Assembly (NCBI RefSeq): GCF_019655855.1
Contig: NZ_BPFX01000008.1
Coordinates: forward strand, 1-50,483
Length of the DNA: 50,483 nt
DNA from: Pseudomonas paralcaligenes
GTDB taxonomy: Bacteria; Pseudomonadota; Gammaproteobacteria; Pseudomonadales; Pseudomonadaceae
Direction of reading: 5' to 3'
In this document: positions 9,000 to 18,027 of the stretch, piece after piece
How the letters are laid out: the number at the start of each line of letters is the position of its first letter
Position numbering within the stretch: the first letter of the stretch is position 1
The notes under the pieces: generated by a model
Databases searched by the model: none
What the model was told of the DNA's origin: nothing
The model's input: the letters and a program-made list of their open reading frames with translations, nothing else
Made by a program: the position numbers and the translations under genes

Positions 9000-10100
9000 A
9001 TGCCCCCATCCGTCAAGCTGACCCGCCTGCTCACGCACAAGGGCGCACTCGACCAGAGCCGCATCGACAGCCTCGACTTCGACCTGACCCCGGCGCCCGG
9101 CGAAGTCATCCTCAAGCCCGACCATTTCGCGCTGACCACCAACAACATCACCTACGCGGCGTTCGGCGACTCCATGCGCTACTGGGATTTCTACCCGACA
9201 GGCGAGGCCGACTGGGGGCACATGCCCGTGTGGGGATTCGCCGACGTGGTCGCGTCGGGTGTCGAGGGCATCGAAGTGGGCGCTCGCTACTACGGCTACT
9301 ACCCGATCGCCACCTATGCCCGGATCAAGGCGGGTGTGACCCCGCGTGGCTTCCGCGCCCTCGACGAGCACCGTGCCGAGCTGCCGACGCCGTACAACCA
9401 GTATCCGCTGTGTTCGGCCGATCCCTACTACAGCCCGGCGCACGAAGACCTCCAGGCGTTGCTCAAGCCGCTGTACCTGACCTCGGCGATGCTCGCCGAC
9501 TTCCTCATCGACAACGACTTCTTCGGCGCCAGGCGCCTGGTGTTCTCCAGCGCCTCCAGCAAGACCGCCTACTGCACCCTGTTCTGTCTGGAAGAACACG
9601 ATATCGAGTGCATCGGGCTCACCTCGCCCGGCAACATCGCCTTCGTCGAGCAGCTTGGCTGCTACGACAGCGCCGTGGCGTACCGGGATCTGGAACGTCT
9701 CGATGCCGGCGTGCCGACCGTCTACGTCGACTTCTCCAGCGACCTGGCCCTGCGCGACCGGGTGCATGCGCACTTCGCCGACCAGCTGGCCTACAGCTGC
9801 GTGGCCGGCTCGGCGCAGAACACCGAGGAGGCCGAGTACAAGGCCGCCAGCGGGCCGGAGCCGAAGATGTTCTTCGCGCCGATCCAGATGCGCAAGCGCA
9901 ATGTCGACTGGGGCTCGGGCGGTGTCTCGCGCTATGTCGGCGAGGGCATGGTGAAGTTCTACCAGCGCGTGGAGAACAGCGGCACGCAGCTGGTCGAGGT
10001 GGTGCATAACGAAGGCTACGAGGCCGCTGCCCGGATCATCGCGGGCCTGGTGCAGGGTCATCTGCCACCCCAGCAGGGGCAGATCGTCCGCCTGCGCTGA
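9000..10100 (+). CDS. DUF2855 family protein
   Basis: A 366-residue protein of the DUF2855 family, whose function I do not know. The ATG at 9000 is preferred over an upstream in-frame ATG at 8916, because family-like sequence begins right after it and the longer form would run into the tetR coding region. Visible features are an aromatic-rich stretch (YYGYYPIATYARI), a central hydrophobic beta-alpha-beta segment (RLVFSSASSKTAYCTLF) that resembles the nucleotide-binding half of quinone-reductase-like MDR enzymes, and no signal peptide or membrane helix. It is paired with a divergent TetR regulator, a common arrangement for inducible detoxification or catabolic enzymes. That role is inference only. 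Confidence 0.85.
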   Translation: MPPSVKLTRLLTHKGALDQSRIDSLDFDLTPAPGEVILKPDHFALTTNNITYAAFGDSMRYWDFYPTGEADWGHMPVWGFADVVASGVEGIEVGARYYGYYPIATYARIKAGVTPRGFRALDEHRAELPTPYNQYPLCSADPYYSPAHEDLQALLKPLYLTSAMLADFLIDNDFFGARRLVFSSASSKTAYCTLFCLEEHDIECIGLTSPGNIAFVEQLGCYDSAVAYRDLERLDAGVPTVYVDFSSDLALRDRVHAHFADQLAYSCVAGSAQNTEEAEYKAASGPEPKMFFAPIQMRKRNVDWGSGGVSRYVGEGMVKFYQRVENSGTQLVEVVHNEGYEAAARIIAGLVQGHLPPQQGQIVRLR

Positions 10101-10127
10101 GCCGGGGCGAACGTGACAGCTGGTTCG

Positions 10128-10379
10128 TCACGCTCGCAGGCCGTCTTCGCCCAGGTAGAGGCTTTCTACGTGGTGGCTGGCGGGCAGCATGCTGACCACC
10201 ACGGCGGCGCTCCTGACCGTGTCGGTGGCGCTGCTGGCGGGCTGGGCGCCTTCGGTGACCAGGGTGTCGACGGCTTCCTTGACCAGGTCGAAGACGCACA
10301 CGGCGAAGCCATTCTTGAGCAGGTTGCGGGCCATGGGCAGGCCCATGTGGCCGAGGCCGATGAAGGCGATCTGGGTCAT
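10128..10379 (-). pseudogene. 5' fragment of a 3-hydroxyisobutyrate dehydrogenase gene (mmsB-like)
   Basis: Encodes 83 residues matching the N-terminal Rossmann segment of 3-hydroxyisobutyrate dehydrogenases: IAFIGLGHMGLPMARNLLK (dinucleotide-binding GxGxxG) followed by MLPASHHVESLYLG. The family is about 295 residues, so roughly 70 percent is missing; the frame ends soon after GEDGLRA. A good ATG and ribosome site remain, so a short peptide may still be made, but the substrate and catalytic domain is absent. With the hydrolase fragment upstream on the same strand it looks like a captured piece of a valine-catabolism operon. Confidence 0.85.
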
Positions 10380-10412
10380 TGTTGTTGTTCTCCTCGTGTG
10401 TCCGCGTGGATC

Positions 10413-10471
10413 AGGAGCGACCTTGGTCGCGATGCCCTTGCGGGGGGCGATTCGCGGCCAAGGCCGCTCCC
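10413..10471. repeat. REP-like palindromic element
   Basis: An imperfect hairpin with arms GGAGCGACCTTGGTCGCGA and TCGCGGCCAAGGCCGCTCC, ending in the GCTCCCAC motif typical of Pseudomonas REP elements. It lies between two gene fragments that once belonged to one operon. Confidence 0.75.
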
Positions 10472-10475
10472 ACGG

Positions 10476-11045
10476 TTACAGGTCCGCCAGGGGATGAGTG
10501 CCTTCCCAGACCGGGGCGAAGTGCGCCTCGATCACCGCGCGAGGGATGGCGGCCGGGTCGGGCCAGTGCCACTTCGGCGCCTGGTCCTTGTCGATCAGGC
10601 GGGCGCGCACGCCTTCCGGGAATTCCGGGTGGCGGCAGCAGTTCAGGCTCATGGCGTATTCCATGCGGAACACCTCGGCCAGGGACAGGTGACGGGCGCG
10701 GCGAATCTGTTCCCAGACCAGGTGGGCGGTCAGCGGGCAGCCGGCGGCCAGGGTCTTGGCGGCGCGCGCCAGCAGCGGGTCGGCGTCGTGCTGCAGGGCG
10801 GTAAGGGCGTGCCAAGCGGCGGGCAGGTCGGCCAGGTCGAGCAGCGCGTCGAGGCGTTCGCGGCGCGGCAGCCACTGGGCTTCCGGCAGGTCGGGGCGGG
10901 CCTCCTGCTCCAGGGCGCGGAGCAGGCTGCTGAGCTGCTCGGGCGCCTGGTGCCGCCAGTTCATCTGCACCAGGCTCTCGATCAGCATCTCCTGCTGGTC
11001 CTCGTGCAGGAAGCGGTCGGCCAGGTCAAGGTCCAGAGCGTCTCG
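10476..11045 (-). pseudogene. 3' fragment of a 3-hydroxyisobutyryl-CoA hydrolase gene
   Basis: About 188 residues of C-terminal sequence typical of 3-hydroxyisobutyryl-CoA hydrolases of the enoyl-CoA hydratase superfamily: DLADRFLHEDQQEMLIESLV, SLAEVFRMEYAMSLNC, and the family ending EGVRARLIDKDQAPKW. The N-terminal crotonase fold with the CoA site and catalytic residues is absent. In-frame sequence continues upstream of the internal ATG at 10988 to about 11045, where it joins lapC-derived DNA on the opposite strand. This is therefore a break, not a short gene. Confidence 0.85.
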
Positions 11046-11046
11046 G

Positions 11047-11326
11047 GCAGGCGCTGTACCAGAGTCGCCGCCAGCAGCTGCAGGACGAGGTGGCGGGCCA
11101 GCTAGAGCAGATCGGCGCGGATACCATCACCGACGAGGAAGGTAACAGCTTCTACCTGATCCAGCTGCGTACGGAGAAGAGCCACTTGGGCAGCGAGGAG
11201 AGTCCGCTGCTGATCATCCCGGGGATGGTGGCGTCGGTGGACATCATCACCGGGCAGAAGAGCGTGTTGAGCTATCTGCTCAAGCCGATCATCCGGGCAC
11301 GGGGAGAGGCGTTGCGGGAGCGCTAG
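11047..11326 (+). pseudogene. broken second copy of the lapC-like gene (two fragments joined)
   Basis: Bases 11047-11099 match lapC 7418-7470 (one mismatch in 53). Bases 11098-11326 match lapC 8066-8294, including the stop (14 mismatches in 229). The intervening 595 bp are missing and the join shifts the frame; only CC is shared at the junction. Thirteen of the 14 mismatches in the larger block are silent; the one change is His to Gln in the IITGHKSV segment. The donor copy therefore diverged while still functional. It is not expressed as a fusion protein. Confidence 0.9.
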
Positions 11327-11339
11327 ATGGCTTTGCGAT

Positions 11340-11473
11340 GGCTATGTACCCGTTACGTGTTGGTGGCACAACTCTGCTCTTGTGGGAGCGACTGGGCGGC
11401 ATTCCGATTGGCCGCGAAATTCGCGGATAAATCCGCTCCCACAAGGCGTGCAACATCTAACGGGGACATAGCC
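11340..11473. mobile_element. 134-bp MITE with 23-bp inverted ends and 8-bp target duplication
   Basis: The ends at 11340-11362 and 11451-11473 are inverted repeats matching at 20 of 23 positions, both beginning GGCTATGT. The element is flanked by a perfect 8-bp direct repeat, TTTGCGAT, at 11332-11339 and 11474-11481. It has no transposase. Inside is a 12-bp perfect hairpin (CTTGTGGGAGCG at 11379-11390 and its complement at 11434-11445) of the Pseudomonas REP kind. It sits right after the stop of the broken lapC copy. An 8-bp duplication with GG-starting ends would suit mobilisation by an ISL3-like transposase, but that is a guess. Confidence 0.8.
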
Positions 11474-11624
11474 TTTGCGATAGTGACAGCTGATGCGAGC
11501 AGGCCTCGTTTTCAGTCTCGCCCTTTCGGGTGAATCACCTTCTCCAACCGCATCTGCGAAGACGCTGTAGACAGCCTGGTTCTGCAGGAGCTGAAAGCAA
11601 TCCGGGCGCGCCCCATGTCCGGAG

Positions 11625-12374
11625 CTACAGCGGCCGGCAGATCCAGTGCAGGTAGCGGCCCAGGCCGGCGAAGCCGGGGTGGCGCCGGTAGGCCAGTTCC
11701 ATTTCCAGCAGGTCGGCCAGTGCGGCCTTGGCCTGGAATTCGCTCGGCATGTAGTCGTGGAACACGCGCACGCCACTGCGATTTTCGACCCGCCAGCGTC
11801 CTTCGAGTTGCGCCGCCAGTTCACGCGGGTCGAGCGGCTTCTGCGGCGTCAGGCTCTGGCCCTCGCCAGCGAAGCGCTCCTTGCGCAGCTTGCGGAAGTG
11901 GCCCTTGAGCAGGTTGCGGTAGACCAGCGCGTCCTTGTTGTAGAAGGCCAGCGACAGCCAGCCGCCGGGCGCGGTGAGCTGGTGCAGCACGGGCAGGATG
12001 GCGTGGGGCTCGGCCAGCCATTCGAGCACTGCGTGGCAGAGCACCAGGTCGTAGGGTTCGGTGAGCCGGCCCAGCAGGTCCTGCCAGGGCGCCTGGATGA
12101 ACTGCGCCTCGACGCCCGCGTCGGCGAAGCGCTGGCGGGCGCCTTCGAGCATGGGCTCGGCCGGTTCCGCCAGGGTCACGGCATGGCCGCGCTGGGCCAG
12201 CCACAGGCTCATGTGGCCGAGCCCAGCGCCGACGTCCAGTACCCGCAGCGGGCGCTCCGGCAGCGCCTCCTTGAGGTCGGCCTGGAGCACGGCCAGACGG
12301 ATGGCGCCCTTGGCGCCACCGTAGATTTTCTCGGCGAAGCGGGTGGCGAGTTCGTCGAAGTGCCGGTCAGTCAA
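11625..12374 (-). CDS. cmoM: tRNA 5-carboxymethoxyuridine methyltransferase CmoM
   Basis: SAM-dependent methyltransferase (249 residues) that methylates cmo5U34 to mcmo5U34 in certain tRNAs. The Rossmann SAM motif RVLDVGAGLGHMSLWLA lies near residue 45, followed by the family segments LCHAVLEWLAEP and LSLAFYNKDAL, and near the end GVRVFHDY, all as in E. coli CmoM (old name SmtA). I prefer TTG at 12374 because GGAGG sits 5 bp upstream and the protein then begins MTDRHFDELA, like its relatives; an in-frame GTG at 12386 has no ribosome site. It is the last gene of an apparent ada - mazG-like - cmoM transcription unit. Confidence 0.88.
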   Translation of the reverse strand: MTDRHFDELATRFAEKIYGGAKGAIRLAVLQADLKEALPERPLRVLDVGAGLGHMSLWLAQRGHAVTLAEPAEPMLEGARQRFADAGVEAQFIQAPWQDLLGRLTEPYDLVLCHAVLEWLAEPHAILPVLHQLTAPGGWLSLAFYNKDALVYRNLLKGHFRKLRKERFAGEGQSLTPQKPLDPRELAAQLEGRWRVENRSGVRVFHDYMPSEFQAKAALADLLEMELAYRRHPGFAGLGRYLHWICRPL

Positions 12375-12407
12375 GGGTGCCTCCACGGGCGCTGTGCGAG
12401 GACGGGG

Positions 12408-12713
12408 TCACGATACGAAGCGCCGCTCGTTATCGGCCAGCTTGGCACGCACCGCCTGGTCCATGTCGATGCCCAGTTCGGCGCACAGCAGCAGGAGGTA
12501 GAGCACGACGTCGCCGATCTCCTGGCCGGCGTGTTCCAGCCGCTCGGTATCGAGCTGGCGGGCCTGGTCTTCCGACAGCCACTGGAAGATTTCCACCAGC
12601 TCGGCCATCTCCACGCTGGCGGCCATGGCCAGGTTCTTCGGGTTGTGGAAGCGGCGCCAGTCGTTGTGGTCGCGGATGGCGTGCAGGCGGCGGGTGAGTT
12701 CGGCGATGTCCAT
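12408..12713 (-). CDS. MazG-like nucleotide pyrophosphohydrolase
   Basis: A 101-residue all-alpha NTP pyrophosphatase of the MazG/RS21-C6 type, expected to hydrolyse non-canonical NTPs or dCTP-like substrates to the monophosphate. The metal-binding ExxE and ExxD motifs are visible in ASVEMAELVEIFQWL and HAGQEIGDVVLYLLLLC. The ATG at 12713 follows AAGGAGCG at good spacing; an in-frame upstream start would add 17 unconserved residues. It lies 58 bp behind ada and 33 bp ahead of cmoM on the same strand. Confidence 0.88.
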   Translation of the reverse strand: MDIAELTRRLHAIRDHNDWRRFHNPKNLAMAASVEMAELVEIFQWLSEDQARQLDTERLEHAGQEIGDVVLYLLLLCAELGIDMDQAVRAKLADNERRFVS

Positions 12714-12771
12714 GGAGCGCTCCTTCGGGGCGCATAGCTTCGGCCGGAAGGGGCGCCGCGGCAAGCCCCGC

Positions 12772-13797
12772 CTACTCGGCTTCCTTCTCCAGCAGCGCCT
12801 GCTTGCGCGGCACGCCCCAGCGGTAGCCGGTGAGCGCCCCGCTGGCGCCGATCACCCGGTGGCAGGGCACCAGCAGCCCCAGCGGGTTGCTGGCGCAGGC
12901 GCGGGCGACGGCGCGGGCGTGGCTGCCCAGTTGCTCGGCCAGCTCGCCGTAGCGTCGCGTCTGCCCCGGCGGAATGCTGCGCAGGGCCTGCCACACCTGC
13001 TGCTGGAAGGCTGTGCCGCGCATGTCCAGCGGCAGGTTGGCGGCCCGTGTCGGTTCCTCGACCTGGGCCAGCACCTCGCGCAGCCAGTCGCGCAGGCCGC
13101 GCTGGTCGCGCCTCAGCTCGGCGGCGGCGAAGCGCTGGTGCAGTTCAGCCTCCAGCTCCGCCTCGTCGTCGCCGAACAGCAGCGCGCAGACGCCCTTGTT
13201 GCTGGTAGCGAGCAGCAGCAGACCCAGCCGGCAGTCGGTGATGGCGTAGCGCAGCACCTCGCCGGCACCCTTGCGCCGACGCTCGGCGGGGCTCAGGGCG
13301 GAGGCTTGCTCGTACAGCGCGCGGGTGCCGGAGTAGCCGGCGTCCAACGCCGCCTGGAGCACCGAGCCGGCGCGGGGCAGGGTGGCCTCCAGGCGCTGGC
13401 GGCGGCGGGTGTCGAACCAGGCTCTGGGCGTCATTCCGGTGCGGGCCTTGAAGGCGCGCGCCAGGTGCGAGGCGGACAGGCCGATGCGCGCCGCCAGCTG
13501 TTCCAGGGTCGGCGCCTTGTCGCTGTTCTCCAGCAGGCGGCAGGCGGCCACCACCAGCTCGTCGAGCTGTTCGGCCGGGCTGCGGCCCTGCGGGGTGCAG
13601 CGGCGGCACGGACGATAGCCGGCGGCCTCGGCGCTGGCCGGGTCGGCGTGGAAGCTGACGTTGTCGCGGCGCGGCCGGCGCGCCGGGCAACTGGGCCGGC
13701 AGTAGATGCCGGTACTGCGCACGGCGAAGACGAAGCGGCCGTCCTGAGCGGCATCGCGGTCGCATACGGCCTGCCAGCAGTGGTCCTGATCGAGCAT
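12772..13797 (-). CDS. ada: bifunctional methylphosphotriester/O6-methylguanine repair protein and activator Ada
   Basis: A 341-residue adaptive-response protein. The N-terminal zinc domain has Cys33 (GIYCRPSC), Cys37, Cys64 and Cys67 (YRPCRRC); Cys33 should accept methyl groups from phosphotriesters. An AraC-type helix-turn-helix follows (LEQLAARIGLSASHLARAFK). The C-terminal O6-alkylguanine transferase has the PCHRV active site at Cys312. ATG at 13797 has a GGGAG ribosome site and places the zinc domain at the usual distance; longer frames add unrelated sequence. A separate ogt-type repair gene lies at 33293. Confidence 0.93.
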   Translation of the reverse strand: MLDQDHCWQAVCDRDAAQDGRFVFAVRSTGIYCRPSCPARRPRRDNVSFHADPASAEAAGYRPCRRCTPQGRSPAEQLDELVVAACRLLENSDKAPTLEQLAARIGLSASHLARAFKARTGMTPRAWFDTRRRQRLEATLPRAGSVLQAALDAGYSGTRALYEQASALSPAERRRKGAGEVLRYAITDCRLGLLLLATSNKGVCALLFGDDEAELEAELHQRFAAAELRRDQRGLRDWLREVLAQVEEPTRAANLPLDMRGTAFQQQVWQALRSIPPGQTRRYGELAEQLGSHARAVARACASNPLGLLVPCHRVIGASGALTGYRWGVPRKQALLEKEAE

Positions 13798-13993
13798 GGT
13801 GGTCTCCCGGTGGCGGCCCGCCGAATGGCGGTCCCCCGAATCTGCATGGGGCGATTGTCGATCCGTCCGCCGGTACTGCCAATCCACATCTGACTTTCAA
13901 ACCGCCGCCCGCCAGGAACCGACTCAGCGGAGCGCGATCAATACTTCACGGCCCGCCGCGCAAGGCGGCGCGGCCCCTGACAAGGAGCGGATG

Positions 13994-15196
<1,203 letters not shown>

Positions 15197-15240
15197 TTCG
15201 GGGCCTCGGTACCGGGATGCTCCGTGCCACCTACGCTCCC

Positions 15241-15990
15241 GTCGTCCCCGCGCAGGTGGGGACCCAGGATGTGCTGTCTTGCCCTCGACTAGATTCCCGC
15301 CTGCGCGGGAATGACGGGGTTTTCGGGTTGCCTCGTTCGTGTGGGGTCGTCAGCCGACGGGCTCTGACACAGAGCCGCCGCTATCTTCCGCGACGCTTGA
15401 TGGTTGGGTAGGCGGGGTGCTGGGCTTTTACGCACTCCGTCGTCCCCGCGCAGGCGGGGACCTAGGACGCGCTGTCTCGCCCGCGACTGGATTCCCGCCT
15501 GCGCGGGAGTGACGGGATTTTCTGGTTGCCTCGTTCGTGTGGGGGCGTCAGCCGACGGGCTTGACACAGAGCCGCCGCCATCTTCCGCGACGATTGATGG
15601 TTGGGTAGGCGGGGTGCTGTGCCCCTACGTACCCCTCAGTGACCCCGTCGTCCCCGCGAAGGCGGGGACCCAGGATGTGCTGTCTTGCCCTCGACTGGAT
15701 TCCCGCCTGCGCGGGAATGGCGGGATTTCCTGGTTGCTTCGCTCGTATAGGGTCGTCAGTCGACAGCCCTGATGCAGAGCCGCCGCCATCTTCCGCCACG
15801 ATTGATGGTTGGGCAGATGGGGTCCTGTGCTCCTCTCTACAACACACCCCCGTCGTCCCCGTGCAGGCGGGGACCCAAGACGTACTGTCTTGCCCGCGTC
15901 TGGACTCCCGCCTACGCGGGAATGACGGTATTTCCTGGCTGCCTTTTATCCGTATAGCGCCGTCAGACTGCCCGGACGCAGAACCCGCCG
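15241..15990. repeat. tandem array of four ~200-bp units, each carrying a REP pair
   Basis: Units begin at 15241, 15439, 15647 and 15852 (periods 198, 208, 205). Each has a hairpin of type CGTCGTCCCCGCGCAGGCGG, about 25 bp of spacer, then an inverted hairpin TTCCCGCCTGCGCGGGAATG, followed by a shared ~120-bp linker containing GCCGCCGCCATCTTCCGC and TTGATGGTTGGG. The last unit is partial. The 15197-16024 gap holds nothing else that I can identify; all open frames in it arise from the repeats. Confidence 0.88.
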
Positions 15991-16024
15991 TCGACACAGC
16001 TCCAGCCGTTTCGGCCCGACCGCC

Positions 16025-16318
16025 TCAGCCCTGCTTCCGCCAGTCCAGCGCCAGCGCTTCCTGCCAGGCGAAGCGCTCGAAGTGGCTGGCCACCACATGT
16101 TCCAGTTTCTCCAGATCATCGTCGCTGGCCGCCTGCACCCGCAGGCTCAGGCCACCGTCTTCCGCCTGCAGCAGGGCCAGGCCGAACTCGAATTCCACGC
16201 GTCCCTGGTGTTCGTCGAACTCGACCGGAACCTTGTGGGCGAAGTGTTTGCACAGGCGGCCGATGTAGCGCGCCGGCGTATCGGTGGCGACGAAGGCGCG
16301 GGATTGCACTTGAGTCAT
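16025..16318 (-). CDS. DUF2218 domain protein
   Basis: A 97-residue cytoplasmic protein matching the DUF2218 family in length and motifs: an N-terminal segment with RYIGRLCKHFAHK, a beta-rich middle, and ASHFERFAW near the end. The family's function is not known to me. AGGAGACC precedes the ATG. It begins 11 bp after the oxidoreductase gene on the same strand, so the two are probably co-transcribed and share control by the divergent LysR regulator. Confidence 0.88.
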   Translation of the reverse strand: MTQVQSRAFVATDTPARYIGRLCKHFAHKVPVEFDEHQGRVEFEFGLALLQAEDGGLSLRVQAASDDDLEKLEHVVASHFERFAWQEALALDWRKQG

Positions 16319-16329
16319 GGACGGTCTCC

Positions 16330-16971
16330 TCAGTAGGCCAGGGTGAAGCGCTGGCGGACGTGGCGCGGTTGCTCGGTCTCGTCGAGCAGGGCGACGGCCA
16401 GGTCGGCCACCGAGATATGCCCCGGCTGGCCATCCTTGAGCAGCAGCTCATCGCCGCCCAGGCGGAACTGGCCGGTACGCGGGCCGGGCTCCAGGTGGGC
16501 GGCGGGGGAGAGGAAGGTCCACTCCAGTTCGCGCTCTTCGCGCAACTGGTCGAGTGCCTGGCGCGCGCCCTCGGCGCCTTCCTTGTATTCGGCGGGGAAG
16601 CCTTCGCTGTCGATCAGTTGCTTGCCCGGCGCCACGTACAGGCTGCCGGCACCGCCCACCACGAGCAGGCGCTTGAGCCCGGCGGCCTTGGTCGCGGCGA
16701 CGATGGCGCGGCTGCCGGCGATGAACTGCTCGCGGATGTCGGCCACGCCCCAGCCGGGGTTGAAGGCGCTGAGCACGGCGTCGTGGCCGCGCAGGTGGTC
16801 GGCGAGGGCGGCCACGTCATGCACGTCGGCTTGCACCGCGACGAGGTTGGCGTGCTGCGGCAGCTTCTCCGGGTGGCGGACCAGGGCGGTCACCTGGTGG
16901 CCGCGGGTCAGGGCTTCTTCGAGCAGGGCGGAACCGACGTAGCCGGTGGCGCCGATCAGGGCGAGTTTCAT
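16330..16971 (-). CDS. NAD(P)-binding oxidoreductase, atypical SDR/NmrA-like
   Basis: A 213-residue protein with an N-terminal dinucleotide-binding motif (LIGATGYVGSALLEEAL) and the family segments HDAVLSAFNPG, RLLVVGGAGSLYVAPG and EWTFLSPAAHLEPG. This is the short atypical-SDR group (YwnB-like), which lacks the classical YxxxK dyad. Reaction and substrate are unknown. AGGA lies before the ATG. It heads a two-gene unit with the DUF2218 gene and is divergent from a LysR-type regulator, a usual arrangement for a regulator and its target. Confidence 0.9.
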   Translation of the reverse strand: MKLALIGATGYVGSALLEEALTRGHQVTALVRHPEKLPQHANLVAVQADVHDVAALADHLRGHDAVLSAFNPGWGVADIREQFIAGSRAIVAATKAAGLKRLLVVGGAGSLYVAPGKQLIDSEGFPAEYKEGAEGARQALDQLREERELEWTFLSPAAHLEPGPRTGQFRLGGDELLLKDGQPGHISVADLAVALLDETEQPRHVRQRFTLAY

Positions 16972-17055
16972 GGAGGTTTCCTGGGTGCGTTGAATGTGGG
17001 CTACATAATCGCCGCTGGATAAATCCGGGAAAAAGCGGCCTAATTCGCTTTGACA

Positions 17056-17072
17056 ATTAAGCGGAGCTTAAT
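17056..17072. promoter_or_regulatory. perfect 7-3-7 palindrome upstream of the lysR gene
   Basis: ATTAAGC and GCTTAAT flank a GGA spacer, giving a perfect inverted repeat in the 102-bp gap between the oxidoreductase and lysR start codons. It covers the only purine-rich ribosome site of lysR and ends 1 bp before its ATG. It is a good candidate for an autoregulatory LysR-type or other dimeric operator. Confidence 0.5.
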
Positions 17073-17073
17073 A

Positions 17074-17961
17074 ATGGAGCAGCTCAAGCGCATGGCCCTG
17101 TTCGCCACCGTGGTGGAGAAGGGCTCCATGGTGGCCGCCGCCGAGTCGCTGGGCATGACCGCCTCGGCGGTCAGCCAGCAGATCCGCAAGCTCGAGGAGA
17201 GCACCCGGGTCAGCCTGCTGCACCGCACCACCCGCCGGCTGACCCTGACCGAAGCCGGCGAGCAGCTGTACCAGAGCTGCCGGCAGATCGTGCAACTGGC
17301 GCAGCAGGCCGAGCAGCGCCTGGCCGAGCTGCGCGATGCGCCGGTGGGCGAGCTGCGCATCGCGGCACCGGTTGGGTTCTCCGGCCACCTGATCACCGAC
17401 GCCCTGGCGCCGCTGCTGCGCGCTCATCCGCAACTGAGCCTGCGGCTGTTCTTCCAGGACGAGCAGATCGACCTGATCGAGCAGCGCATCGACTTGGCCA
17501 TCCGTGTCGGCAGCCTGGAGGACTCCAGCCTGGTCGCCCGGCATATCGGCGACTGGCCGATGCTGCTGTGCGCCGCGCCGTCCTACCTGGCGCGCTGCGG
17601 CCCGATCGACGGGCCCGAGCGGCTGAGCGAGCTGGACTGGCTGAGCCTCGGCCAAGAGCGCGGCGCCCAGGTGACGCTGCACGGGCCGGCGGGCGCGGTG
17701 CAGCGCCTGCGGGTGGAGGGGCGGGTGCTGTGCAACAACATTCTTTCGATGCGCCAGTTCACCCTGGCCGGCATGGGCCTGTCGCTGCAGCCGGAGCCGG
17801 AGATCCGCGAGCTGCTGGCCCGGGGCGAACTGCTCGCGGTGCTGCCGCGCTGGCAGCCGGCGGCCATCGGCCTGCATCTGGTCACGCCCCGGCGCGACGC
17901 CCAGCCGGCCAAGGTGCGCTACGCCATCGAGGCCCTGCGGCGCTCGTTGACGGCGGGCTAG
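17074..17961 (+). CDS. LysR-family transcriptional regulator
   Basis: A 295-residue LysR regulator. The winged helix-turn-helix lies at residues 1-60 (FATVVEKGSMVAAAESLGMT, then ASAVSQQIRKLE). The C-terminal substrate-binding domain begins near residue 90 (GELRIAAPVGFSGHLI), and the closing RYAIEALRRSL is typical of the CrgA-like subgroup. ATG at 17074 is chosen because the protein then starts directly with the DNA-binding domain; an in-frame upstream ATG adds eight unlikely residues. It is divergent from the oxidoreductase-DUF2218 pair, its probable target. Confidence 0.92.
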   Translation: MEQLKRMALFATVVEKGSMVAAAESLGMTASAVSQQIRKLEESTRVSLLHRTTRRLTLTEAGEQLYQSCRQIVQLAQQAEQRLAELRDAPVGELRIAAPVGFSGHLITDALAPLLRAHPQLSLRLFFQDEQIDLIEQRIDLAIRVGSLEDSSLVARHIGDWPMLLCAAPSYLARCGPIDGPERLSELDWLSLGQERGAQVTLHGPAGAVQRLRVEGRVLCNNILSMRQFTLAGMGLSLQPEPEIRELLARGELLAVLPRWQPAAIGLHLVTPRRDAQPAKVRYAIEALRRSLTAG

Positions 17962-18027
17962 CTGGGCGGCGAGGGCGGATTGCCGTATAAGGGCGGAATT
18001 GTCACCAGTGGAAACCCGATCAGTTCG

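Noticed and set aside
11090..11326. The 78-codon frame of the lapC tail as a real small gene
   Set aside because: It is the exact C-terminus of LapC after a frameshifting join; no start signal of its own, and too short to form the adaptor fold.
11327..11533. A 68-codon frame after the broken lapC copy
   Set aside because: It runs through the MITE and its REP hairpin; no homology and no ribosome site.
13796..13990. An extended N-terminus for the HD-GYP response regulator
   Set aside because: The extra 65 residues overlap the ada promoter region, have no receiver homology, and the strong AAGGAG site lies just before 13991/13994.
15241..15990. Possible CRISPR array (regular repeats with spacers)
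   Set aside because: The units are ~200 bp with conserved, not unique, linkers; the repeats are REP hairpins and no cas gene is near.
15289..15997. Overlapping frames on both strands in the first repeat array
   Set aside because: All arise from the REP pairs and linkers; translations repeat the hairpin sequence (VVPAQVGTQ-type strings) and resemble no protein.
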